From contig NW_024881539.1 of the NCBI RefSeq assembly GCF_019059575.1, forward strand, positions 806,001-870,000: DNA of 64,000 nt, in the 5' to 3' direction. The notes beneath the pieces are model-generated. The model saw only the letters and a list, made by a program, of their open reading frames with translations, ran no database searches and was not told where the DNA came from. This DNA is from Amphibalanus amphitrite (taxonomy: Eukaryota > Arthropoda > Thecostraca > Balanomorpha > Balanidae). Numbering within the stretch: the stretch's first letter is position 1; each line of letters begins with the position of its first letter. A program made the translations under genes and the position numbers. Positions 45,501 to 57,500 of this stretch are shown piece after piece.

Positions 45501-48500
45501 CCTTGCTATTTTATGTTAGGCTCTTTTCAAGATATGGATATCGCTAGCAGCGTAAGCAGAAAACATGGTAAGCTTGAAATTTCATTGGGTACTTTTGCGA
45601 CTTTTACGCATCATCATCCTCAATCGAAAATGAGCGAACACTTCTTGATTGTCGCATCTGCGGCAGGTAGCGATCCTGACCAACTGTATAATAAAACATA
45701 TATGATCAAGTTTTTGTTTTGTTTTTCGTTCGAGCTTTCAGACTTCGTGATTTAGGTTTTATTTTTTATTTGTTTAATTTTGTTTTCACCTTGATACTTA
45801 CTAAAAAAACGTATTTATTTGATATACTGTTGTGTATACTACCTAGATGCCGCCACATAAACATAGCGCCGCCGCCATGATTGCAAGTTTTGTTGAGAAG
45901 GCGCTGGTTTGTTGTGATTTATTTTGACAAATTTATGGACATTTAAAGAAGCTTTCATCGCGAAATACTCTGTAGAGTTCCTCGTTACGTACAGTGTGTT
46001 TTGTGAGTATCCTTTTAAGGTTCTGTTCGTTAAAAAGCCGTCGGTGAAGGAAAAAAGACTGTGTTGGAATTGTCTCACTATCGCCATATATAAGTGTTAA
46101 CTGTTAAACTTAATGTAGCCCTGTAGCCCATCATTGTTGAGTGGCTTCTTAGTTTTTGGAGTTTTAGTGCTAAGTAAGTTATTCTGATGGCTACATTTTA
46201 ACTTTTATTAACAAACTAATGATGCTAGAGATTCTCTGATCTTTTTGGTTGCGGAATTTGTATGAAAACCCTCCTATGTGTGACATGATGTGATATTGGA
46301 TAATTCTCAAGATTCCCAAAATTCAATATCAAGTAGGTTTTCTTTCACATTGCTTAAATTTGGTTTAGTTTTTGTATTTTCCCAGTGGGTTTTGTTTGCA
46401 TCAGTTTCCAAATTTTCTTAAATTGACATTAGTCGCAAAACCCATAGTGCACAAAGCTCTTGGCCCGGCCCGTCCATAGCCCGTTAACTAATGATATTTG
46501 GGGGCCCGGCCCAGCCCGTAGCCCAGCCCGGCCCATGGCCCGTTGGGCTGGCCCGGCCCGTGGCGAACACTGATGGCCATTCATTATCATTGGCCAGATT
46601 CATTAATATTTGTATTTATTGTCAAAGGATGTCCCGGTTCAAACATGGCGTTAACCCGCGACCTGGTGGGGGGGGGCTATTTTTTGCCCCCCCCCTCCAG
46701 ACTTTTCGATATATCTCCAGAACCGCTGCGCCGATCGTCACCAAACTTTCAGTACCCTCCCGGACATCAATTTTACACATTGTGACCAAAATTTTTTTCC
46801 AAAGGCTATTATAGGTTGGCCGGAAATGACGTCAGAGTGACGTCATGTTCTGCCGTTTTCGACCCAAAAAAGGGTTTCGCGGGAAGAGCTATGAGGCCTA
46901 TAGCTTTGCAAATACAGAAAAATGATAGAGACATAAAAGCTGTGGATTGGACAGGGCTACAAAACTGCTATCTCGTATTTTTGAAATTTTTGGATTTTGA
47001 CCCCCAAAAATCAAAAAATAGATTTTTTGGATATAATAATCAAAAAATCCAAAAAGTTTTTTGAATTTCGCAAAAACCGGAATATGTGATAGTCCTTACC
47101 GCCTTCCATCCACATACCAAATTTGAGATTGATACCTCTCTTTTTTGGCGAAGTTATAGCGAAAAAACTGTTCAAAATTGATGACGTCAAATTTTCAAAC
47201 TCATTTTTTAGCAATTCTAGACCCCGTAGCGCAAAACAAAGACCACCATTAGACTCCCCGTGACGAGCTGCATCGAATCAATACCCATTTTTTTTGCAAA
47301 ACTATCAACTTTAAAATTTGACCTTTTTTGGCCTGAACTTGACCTGACCTTGACCTGAACTTCACCAGAAAGTGACCTAAGCCGTACCTGATAGTCTTAT
47401 AACCAGCACCATTGAGTTGGAAATGAAAAATTTACCATAAAACATGTATCACACAACTTTAGTAAAGTTGGGCTCATGTGACCTGACCTGTGACCCTTGG
47501 TGACCTGACCTGTGACCTGACCTGGTATTGCCAGTGACCTCTAATAGCAACATATCTACTAGGCAACTGACGCCCTGCCGCTGATTCTCGACAAAATGCG
47601 TTTTCCTCGGTGTTATGGCGCATTCCATAGAAGACCCGTGAACGGTGAAACATTTCATCTTTGACCTGACCTGTGACGTCATCGGTGACCCCGAGGTCAA
47701 TAAAATTTGGTTTCCTTCTACAAATTTGACAGGCCTTTCGAACGCCGTTTGAATTTTGCGGATTCGTCCAGTAGTTTCGGAGATACGAGGGGGGCAAAAA
47801 ATAGCCCCCCCCCCCCACCAGGTCGCGTTATAAACAGACCCCACCAGGGCGCGGGTTAAAGATGCACCGGCACATAGCACGGGCGGCTCTAATAAGGGCC
47901 TTGTGCACGGACGTTGAGGTGGGGTAGAAATGATGTGATGTTACCTTGAATACCTTAGGTTTAAAACGTGAACGAGACACGATTCATTCCTTGTTTTAGG
48001 CCTTGGTACCCATCTTTTCAGTATAATAAATGCCATCGTCTTCATAGTCATTGATCGTTACCATAAAAAGTGTGATATTAGCCGTTTTCACGACGGGCTA
48101 TCCGGCGATTGCACACAATTTGACCAAATCTGCACATTATCTCTTTTACAGCGAATATCTTTATTTCATGAATTTATTTCAGTGTTTTAATCGATGATAC
48201 TCTCTGATAATATGACAAAGCAGGCATATAGGCAATAGTGCAACCGTAGCTGACAACTACTAGAGACATACTGAACCTAATTTGACCAAATCTGACCTAA
48301 TCTGCACCAAATGTGCACCAAATGTGTAACAGATGGCCGTCGTGAAAACGGCTACTGTTACGCCGTCATCGCCGCAACCTCAGAGTCAGATCCCAGTTGT
48401 TTGTAGGTATTTAATGAAAAACGGAAATGTTTTGCGTTTATGAGTTTTGATATATTGCACTATGTGTACCCTCGAACATGCACGGTCGATGACGTTTAAT

Positions 48501-51500
48501 GAAAAGAAAGAATATATTTGTTTTGAAAAAGTATATAGCCCCTCGAGAGTCAACACTGAGCCTGAGCTAGTCAATTGTTTCCAGAAGTCTGCTTGCGTGT
48601 CCTTGCTAATCTGATTCCACAGACCACTGCCTAATTTCTTTCGTGAGTCGGCACCCGCCTAATTTCTTTCGTGAGTCGGCGCAACTGAGGGACGGAAACT
48701 GACTCCGCGTGGCGATGGTCGGCCGGCAGACAGACCACCCCAAATGAAAGAGTTTGGCACGATTCGTGGATTATTGCCGATATTAGTCCCCGGTCGTCGA
48801 TTGGTGTGTGTGGGGGGACGGATGGCGATTAGAAGCGGCACGCGATGCTCCGGCCGGCGCGGGCAGAACGCCCCGTGTCTTCAGACGAAAAACAGCCCAT
48901 CGCGGATCGATGTGAGCTGATAGGTGGGCGGCGTGGCGCCACCCGCCCGGGCGCCGCCGCCGCCTCCTGCCATCGCGGTCATCTGGTAGAGGCGGGACAG
49001 CCCGGCAGTGGGGCCTTGTCAGATGGGTAGAGATGTGTTCCGCGCTCACCTGATTTGCGTCTGATGAGTAGGTTCAGTGACGGGTGAACGGCTGACCGAC
49101 TGTCCAACTATGTTTTCAGTTATAGCTTTACCCAGATATGGATATGCGGACTATTGGGGAGTACTCATGGCCTAACTCACGGAAAGTATACACTGACTGA
49201 ATTGTGAAAATCCAGCCTAACCATCGTCAACCAAAGCTTGACGGTGGTTGACGGTAACTTGACGGCTTAGGCTGACCGCTGCTGCCAGTCATCCCATGCT
49301 CCTCTCCCAGCGCGTTGACCTGCCAGAACTGACCGCCTTCTCCTCCCTCTTCGGCAGGTTATTCGGCGCCAAGTGCAGCAAGTGCAACAAGCTGTTCAGC
49401 AGCACCGACATGGTGATGCGGGCGCGCGACAAGATCTTCCACATCGACTGCTTCCGGTGCTGCGTGTGCGCCAAACACCTGGTGCCTGGCGACGAGTTCG
49501 CGCTACGCAGCGAGGCGCTCTACTGCAAGGACGACTACGACTGCAAGGAGCAGCTGGACGCCGGCGGTGGGGTCACCAAACTGGGAGCCAAGAGTCCCGC
49601 CGGTGAGTACCGAGTTCCGAGTACAGAGTACCGAGTGCCACGAGTATAGAGTACAACGTATTGGAACTTTTGTGAGTGTGAGTGCCAAACGCTGAACGCT
49701 TGAACCGGGATAAAGGTACCGCTCGCCTATCGATTGTGCTTTATCATGAGTCGCCTAATAGGGCCCACCGCCAGCACTATGTACAATCTCTCTCTGATGC
49801 ACCAGGATAGGATAGAACCAATATAGAATAACTATTTGGCGTGCCATAGGAAAGGATCGTTTAAGAACCCTAGGATACTTCCTGGTCCGCGCACCTCACA
49901 GTGCACACGACATACACGCGGCAGGTTACATACACTGCACCGGCTGCCTGTGCACACTGCAGCGTGCACTGTGCACGGCTGTGCAGTGAGTTGAGCCGCC
50001 GTGCACAGCCGGTGGTATAGTGTGCACCGCGTGACACGAACGAACTGTCATCATAGGCGTAGGAACAGGGGGGGGCCAGGTGGGCAAGTGCCCACCCACT
50101 TTTCGAGGTGGGGGGGCCAACCATGTGTTTTGGCCCACCCACTTTTTACTCGAGGCCCCTCGTCTCGATTTGAGAGGACGTCGTCACCTTCCAGAATAAA
50201 CAAACTCGGTAAAAATAAGTTCCACGAATCCCACGCACGGACTCCAAGGGGCCGTGATGGATCCAAGGAGGCCCTCTGTTCATACTTGTCAGTCGAAGCC
50301 CCTGAGACTGATGGCCTGAGAGGCCCTAGTGGATCTGAGGAGGCCCCAATATCCACACTGGTCTGGGGAGGCCCCTGACACTGGCGGTCTGGGAGGCCCC
50401 TCTATCTACACTAGTCAGAGGTTTGAGACTGGTGGTCTGGGAGGCCCCTCCATCCACACTAGTCAGAATAGGCCCCTGACACTGGCGGTCTAGCCGAGGC
50501 CCCCTACCTTCACTAGTCAGAGGAGGCCCCTCTATCCTCAATAGTCAGAAGAGGCCCCTGAGACTGATGTCTGGGAGGCCTATCCATCTACACTGTAGTC
50601 AGAGGAGGCCCCTGAGACTGATGACCTGAGAGGCCCTTATAATCACACCAGGCAGAAGAGGCCCATGATACTGATGGACTGAGAGGCCCTTCTATTCATA
50701 CTGGCCACAGGAGACCCCCAAAACTTTCGGTCTGTGAGGTCCCTCAATCCGGCACCAGTCAGAAGAGTCCCCTGAGACTGATGGCCTGGGAAGCCCTTAT
50801 ATTCACACTAGGCAGAGGAGGCCCCTGAGACTGATGGTATGAGAGGCCCTCATATTCACACCAGTCAGAAGAGGCCCCCGAGGCTGATGGCTGTGAGGCC
50901 CTTCTGTTCATATAACTGGCCACTGGAGGCCCCTGAAACCGGTGGTCTGGGAGGCCCTCTATCCACACTAGGCAGAAGAGGCCCCTGAGACCGATGGTCT
51001 GAGAGGCTCTTATATGCATACTGGCCACAAGAGGCCCCTGAGACTGATAAGTCAGAGAGGTCCACTCGTAATGAATCTGAGGGGGCCCTCTATCCACATT
51101 TACACTTTTCTAGGGAGGCCCCCGGGACTGATGGTCTGAGAGGCCCTTTTATTTATACTGTCCACAGGAGCCCCCTGAGATCAATGGTCTGAGAGGCTCT
51201 TCTATTTATACTAACCAGAGGAGGCCCCTAGGATTGATGGTCTAACAGGCCCTTCTATTTATACTAGCCAGAGGAGGCCCATGAGACTGATGGTCTGAGA
51301 GGCCCTTCTATTCAAACTAGGCAGATGAGGCCCTTGAGAATGATAGTCCGAAGAGCCATGCGGCGGCAACTGGCCGTGGCCATATTTCGGCTCGGTAGGG
51401 CCCCACAGAGCTCATGAGAGCACCTCAAGGGCTCCTAAGTAGACACGCTTATCCCCATAAGGGTGCCAAGCTGGCTTCTGAAGGCTCCTTGTAGGCATCG

Positions 51501-54500
51501 AAGGGCCCTTTCCGGCCTCTAACGGCTCCATCCGCCTGTGATGGCTCCATACCAGTGTTTATGAGCGCCACACAGCGGCGCCTTTGTGGGTCATACTAGT
51601 GTCTCTTAGGGCCCTATATCGGTGGCTCTGGGGGCCCCACACCGGCGCCTCTGTGGGCCACCACACCTGTGCATCTCAAGGCTCTATAGGTACATCTGAA
51701 GGACCCACACCGACACCTCTGAGGGCCCCATACCAGTGTCTCGGAGCTCTGAAGGCCCCACACCGGTGACTCTGAGGACTTACCGGCTCCTGAGAGCACC
51801 ATGTTGATGTCTAACGGCTCCACAAGGCCACTGAAGGCACCACACAAGCTCTCACTGAGCTCTAATGTCCATGTACCGGCCTCTGAGGGATTTAAGCCAG
51901 CGCATTCATAGCCCCACACCAGCAATTGTAAGGGCTTCACACTGAAGTATCTGATGGTTCCACACCGGTGTCTCTAAAGGGCCACATACCGGCATCTCTG
52001 AGGGCCCCATACCGGCGTCTCCGAGGGTCCACATCTGGCGGGCACCCATCAGCGACTGAAGGTCCCACACTGTCGACTCCGAGAGCTCCATCTGCGTCTG
52101 GGAGCACCATGCCGTCTCTAAGGACCACAGCGGCTCCTCCGTACGAAAGATGGGCGTCTGCATGCCAAAGGGGAGCGGTTCTGAGACAGTAGGGCACCTA
52201 CGTGCAATAGAGGGGCGCCTATGAAGCCCATAGGGGCGCCTCTGAGGCCTACATATATGGGCGTCCACATGCAATAGAGGTCTCCAAATTGCAATTGATC
52301 AATGCCATGGGGGTGCATTCATAAGAAACAGGGGCGCCGGCATGGCAAAGAGAGGCGCCTTCAAGTGTCCATAAAAGAGAGACGCCTATGATAAGCGCAC
52401 ATTGTATGCGACAACGGGGCGACTGTTGGACATATAGGGATGTCTCTGATGACTATACATAGGGCGCTTACATGCCAAAGAGGGCGCCTATGAAGCTAAT
52501 GGGGGCACCTGGGAAACGAGGAAGACATTTGTGTAAGGGTTTTCAGGGGTCATGCGCCGTTTGCGGCAAATAGATTAAAAAAAAAAAAAATCGGAGGGTG
52601 AATAAGTTTTAAAAATGATGCGGACTTTCCGCACTGTTCGCTTAAAGGGACCCTCCCACCTTCAAAAAGTTAATGAATTGGCACGAAAGTGATGTCGCTC
52701 GGTTCAGTGAAGAGCGAAAACGAATATCTACCAAATTTCATCGAAAAATATTCACCGGTTTTCAAGATATTAGACTTTTACTTTTGTTTACTTTTTGGGA
52801 TCTCCGCTGTTCCTAGCGACTTTATTTGAAAGTGCGGCATTTGTTCCGCGCAAAGCAGCATATACCACCGCGTGCTACCAAACGTTTTAGTAAAAGATTT
52901 AAAAATCGTTAGATCTCCGCTGACGTCACAAATTCTAAGGGGGCATACCAATGCACTAGCCCCTTAGAATCCGAAAACTGCAAGTTTGAAATTCCATATC
53001 TCCGAATTAAAGCATTTTTCGATGTTGTGAGTGCCCAAACCGGTATTTGCAGGCCATGGCCACCAATTTGGCTATCTCATCTCAAAACTAATGTTAAGGT
53101 GGGAGTGTCCCTTTAAAGGAAACAGTTCACTTCCCTGAAATTAGTATTTTGCTATGGATTTATGATTTGTTATGCTCAAAATGATCAGAAAATAAAATAA
53201 AACCTTTTTGTAAAAACAATTATTTTCTATATTTTAATATAGGACGAACTATATTCTATGTAAAATAATGTTTGACGCGGAAGCTTATTGCGCGTTGACC
53301 AATCATATTGCGTAGTTCAAACCTACGCATGCTGCATTGGCTGTAAGCAGCATGCTGATTGGCTGACGATGACGTGGCTGCATTCCTGTGCAAGGCACAC
53401 ATTCCTCTGCAAGGCACTCTTTTCGGAACGAGAAATGGAATATCTTCTTCTAGGGTGATCGTTGAGCCGTAAAAGCTCCTGATTTGTGCTAGTCTCAGCT
53501 CAAGCTACGAAACTGCTATTCCAGTTCAAAACCCCATGTTAAAAGTGAACTATTTCCTTTAAGCGGTTACGCCCCTGGGTACATCTGCCCGATCTCAGAA
53601 GCTAGATTTGGAGGTCATACTTGAAAGCAGCCAGCAGGACGAGGCAAAAGTTGGAGGCCCCTGAAAATAGGAGGCCCCCTGGAAAAGGAGGCCCCTTGAC
53701 AGGGTGGCCCACCCACTTTTCATGACGTTCCTACGCCCGTGACTGTCATTGCATGTCGTGACGAGGCCGGACTGCAGGCTTCAATGTTGTGAGCAGCATA
53801 ATTGGGAGGAGAGTGACGCGAGCTTTCCGCGCTGACAACTGCCTTGGTGGCCAACGGCAGAGGCTGATGAATGCAAGTGGGTGTGGCCGCTGGACAGTGG
53901 CTAGTGGCCAGCGGCAAAGGCTGATGAACAGAGGCCAGTAGCTGATGAACTGTGAGGAGCGGCTGATGAACTGTGAGGAGCAGCTGATGAACCCTTGTCC
54001 CCAGTTGCTGCAGTCATGTTCAGAGGCTGATGGCAGAGGTCACCGGCTGATGGGCAGTCGGTAGAGGCTGATGTTCTGTGGGTAAAGCTAGTGCCCCATG
54101 TAGCTGAGGAACTGTGCCGACAGCTGATGGGCCTTGGCCAGCAGTTAGGGGCCAGCGGGAGAGGCCGATGAACAGTGGGAAGCATCCGATGGGCAGTGCC
54201 AGTGGGCATTGGCCAATGGACAGTGGCTCATGGTCAAAAATCGGTGCTAGGAGGCGTTCAGCTGATGGTGGCCAGTTGCCAGCAGCTGATAGACATGGTG
54301 ATCAGCGCGCTGATGGCTGGCGGCTAGTGGATGATGCACAGTGGGCAACGGCTGATGGTCAGTGGTCGAGGGCTGATGGGCAGTTGGATGCAGCTGATGG
54401 ATAGATCAAGATGATGCCAATGACTGACACAGGAAGGTCAACAGCAAACGTTCTCGGGCTATTCGCAACAGTCGGTTGGTATCTGTGGTATGTACCTACG

Positions 54501-57500
54501 CGCAGACCAACATCGTGGAGCTACCCTTGCGGTACTGGCGATCGAATGTTCCGATTTAACTCGTCATGATGGCTGGCTTCCTGTCACAGTTCGCTCATTA
54601 CTGCCTTGAGCAGTTTGGGTCATTCTCACAGTGATGAATAAGCCGCCTGAAGTCGCCTCGGCTCGGCTCTCAGCCGGGTTTCCGCCGCGGCTGGCGTGTG
54701 TCCGATGGTGTCCCGCCACACCCCACCCCAGCTCCATGGTCCGGTGTGTGTCATATGGCCGCGGGCCGTTCGGACCCGTTCGGACCGGCCGGCCCGGCCG
54801 CTCTGTCGGCGCCTGTGAGGAGCGGCGCCGCCGCCGCCGGCCGGGTATATCTGTCAATGCGGCCGTCGGTCGGCATCCATCTTGACGGGGCGTCTGGCGC
54901 CGGTCGAGCGACCGCCGGCCCGCTCCGCACCGTATCGACGCCACCATCTCCCTTGGGCGCAAAAACGGGCCGCCCTGCCACACTCGGGGCGCCGCGGCCG
55001 GAACCGAACGGCACTCCTCACCAGAGAGGTTCACACTCACTGGGACCGATTGAAACCCACCAGAGAGGTTCACACTCAATGGGAGCGATTGAAACTCACC
55101 AGAGGGGTTCACACTCAGTGGGACCGAACGGCACTCGTCGGAGTGGTTCGCACTTTGTGGAACTGACTGGCATTCACCATAGAGGTTCACATACGCTGGA
55201 ACTGAATGGCAATCCTCGCCAGAATGGCTCACACTCGTTGTGACCAAACGGCACTCCCCAGGATAGCTCATACTGACGGGACTACCGGGAGGCAAGACCT
55301 GGAACCGACGGAGTGCCTCACAATTTATTAGTCCGGGACCGACTCTCGAGCGGTGAAGAGTGACTGAAACTGGTCGGAGCCGACCCACAGTGCTGTAATT
55401 GAGAACACTCCGATTCCAGGGCGGTCGTCGTTTTCCTATATCATTATTATTTTAGCGGTGTGACATTCTCACGTGAATTGCCTTTTGTTTCTCACAATTC
55501 TGCTCTCATTCAACATTTTGCTTTGAATTTTTTTACGTGATAAAATCAAGAAACATAGTGACGTTTGTGAGAGATTTCATTCTTTTGCTACTTCGTCAGA
55601 CTGTTTTGTGATAATAATTTCACAAGTAGTTTTATTTTTGTTCGTTCCGCTACACAAAACCCAACATCGGCTGAGAAATTAAGACGTCATCGCCATCGTT
55701 GTTATTGGCGGCCATTTTTCTCACGATGTGTCTGTCTGAGCGGCTATAACTCAGCTGTCTGAGCCCCCCCCCCCCTTCAGTCCCGATCGGCTCAGCCAGC
55801 CGAGGTATATCAATGTATGTACGGGCAGCCGGCAGCACCTCGTCGTGCACGGTGGACAGACAGTTGACACGACAGGCGACCGGGAGGCAGTTTATAACGG
55901 CCACACGGAATCGCTAGTTCACACGGCCTCCGGACTATAGGGGCTACGTCACTGGCCGCTGGCTGTGCTTGGAATGGATACAGAATGGAGGTGGATGTAC
56001 AGTCTGTCTTAACCCTCGCCCGCACATGGGGGGGGGGGGGTGGTTGCCACCCCCCCCAGGCAGTCTTTCTGCTCTGCACTCAACATTTTTAGAGCTAGAA
56101 GGCTGATTTTTCGTATAGCTGCTCGTCTATCCTTTCCTGATGTCCACTGAAAATTTCAAGTTTCTGTGATTTTTGGTTTCGGAGATATGACCTTGTTTTT
56201 CAGGTCATGTCATGACCCAAATGGCCAATTCTCAACATCTTGCGTTTGCCATGGGCCTTGTGAGCTTTTGGCACCCTGATTTCGGCCTTTTTTGCCAGTC
56301 TTACCTCCCACCTATCATGGAACATGTTGTTCGACGATGTACAGGGGTCAAGGTCAACCTAGGTCATCTAAGATAATTGCGTTTTAGGCAAGCGGAATTT
56401 ACTTTTTGTGAAGTTTTTTGACTGCATTTTTGGTAAAAGCTTCTCAGATCATGATTTCATGTGATATGGACCCAAAAACAATCGGTGCACACATCAGTAT
56501 ACACACAGACACACACAGACATACAAACACATATAATTGACCTTGACCTAACTTGACCTGAAATGACCTCAGCAGCAAAATTCTGGTCGGATAGTGTGAC
56601 AAAGAGGTTCTAGCTGGCTTGGCACCAGAAAACAGCATCGTCATCGGTATTTGATAAGCAGCGCACTTGATATCCAACGGTGACCCAAAACAGCAACATT
56701 TTTTAGTTTGACCTGACCTGGAAGGTCAATGACTGACCTGAGAAGGTAAAACTGGGTATCATTGGATTCGTCTCTTCCCAAAGAATCTTTTTGGTCTTTA
56801 CTGCTAAGCTCTATCTCCAACAGGAACGAAATGGCGCGGGGGGGGGGGTGGCAACCACCCACCCCATGTGCGTTCTAGGATGGGAAAATGGCATGTGCGG
56901 GCGAGGGTTAAAAGTACCGCGCAAAGTGACGGTGGATCCATCAAGCCTGACCGAGGAAGGGCCTGCTATAATTTGAAAGTCACCGAACCAATGGAGCTGG
57001 GGAATGGACGAGGATGTCCATTGCTTCGGTGACTCAAATTTGGCAGTCCTTCATCGGTCAGGCTTGATGGATCCACCGTCACTTTGCGCGGTACTTTTAA
57101 GACAGACTGTACGAGTCGATAGCTATGCGAAATAAGAGATACAGTGGTAGGTATATCAAAGATATGCCAGTGGATAGCTATGGGTGGAGATATAGCCACA
57201 CTTCTTTTTGTAGGGGCTTGTTTAGAGCTATTTGCAGCCATGAATTTTAAGAGTATGTTTAAACCAAACACTTAGGTTATTTTAGATATAGGTATATTTT
57301 CAAAAATATATCAGTACACAATAATCACGTAGCCTCAACATATTATCGGCAAGGCTGAATACATTTGCTTGTGGTGGTAGATTATGGCATACATGTGCCG
57401 TACTGCTGGTCTCTGCGCAGGCAGTGTTGTGCTGCTTGGCTGGACTGTGCTCTTGGGACTTAGTTCCGCCCCAAAATCTGGCGAGCTCCCACCGTCCACC

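Larger units (their letters stand above)
42793..49357. other. Islet intron 2 (about 6.6 kb)
   Basis: Contents are a degenerate ~28-bp GGAGC-rich repeat at 43755-43965, a hAT element (44767-46572), a TTAA element (46651-47859), a TA-flanked MITE (48079-48354) and a GC-rich patch at 48690-49030. No additional exon was recognised. Confidence 0.5.
50052..53741. mobile_element. Large hAT-type non-autonomous element built of minisatellites, 3.7 kb
   Basis: The 8-bp direct repeat ACTGTCAT (50044-50051 and 53742-53749) flanks ends CATAGGCGTAGGAAC and GTTCCTACGCCCGTG. These are imperfect inverted repeats sharing GGCGTAGGAAC. CCCACCCACTTTT sequences lie just inside both ends. About 50250-51350 is a tandem array of roughly 54-bp units (GAGGCCCCTGAGACTGATGG, then TCTGAGAGGCCC). 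About 51400-52530 is an array of shorter GGCGCCTCTGAGGGCCCC-like units. The two TTAA MITEs at 52642-53562 are nested near the right end. No transposase is present. The repeat arrays make up most of its length. Confidence 0.8.

Noticed and set aside
50250..55258. Regular repeats that might suggest a CRISPR array
   Set aside because: The units are continuous minisatellites without unique spacers, in a eukaryotic intron and partly inside a hAT element.
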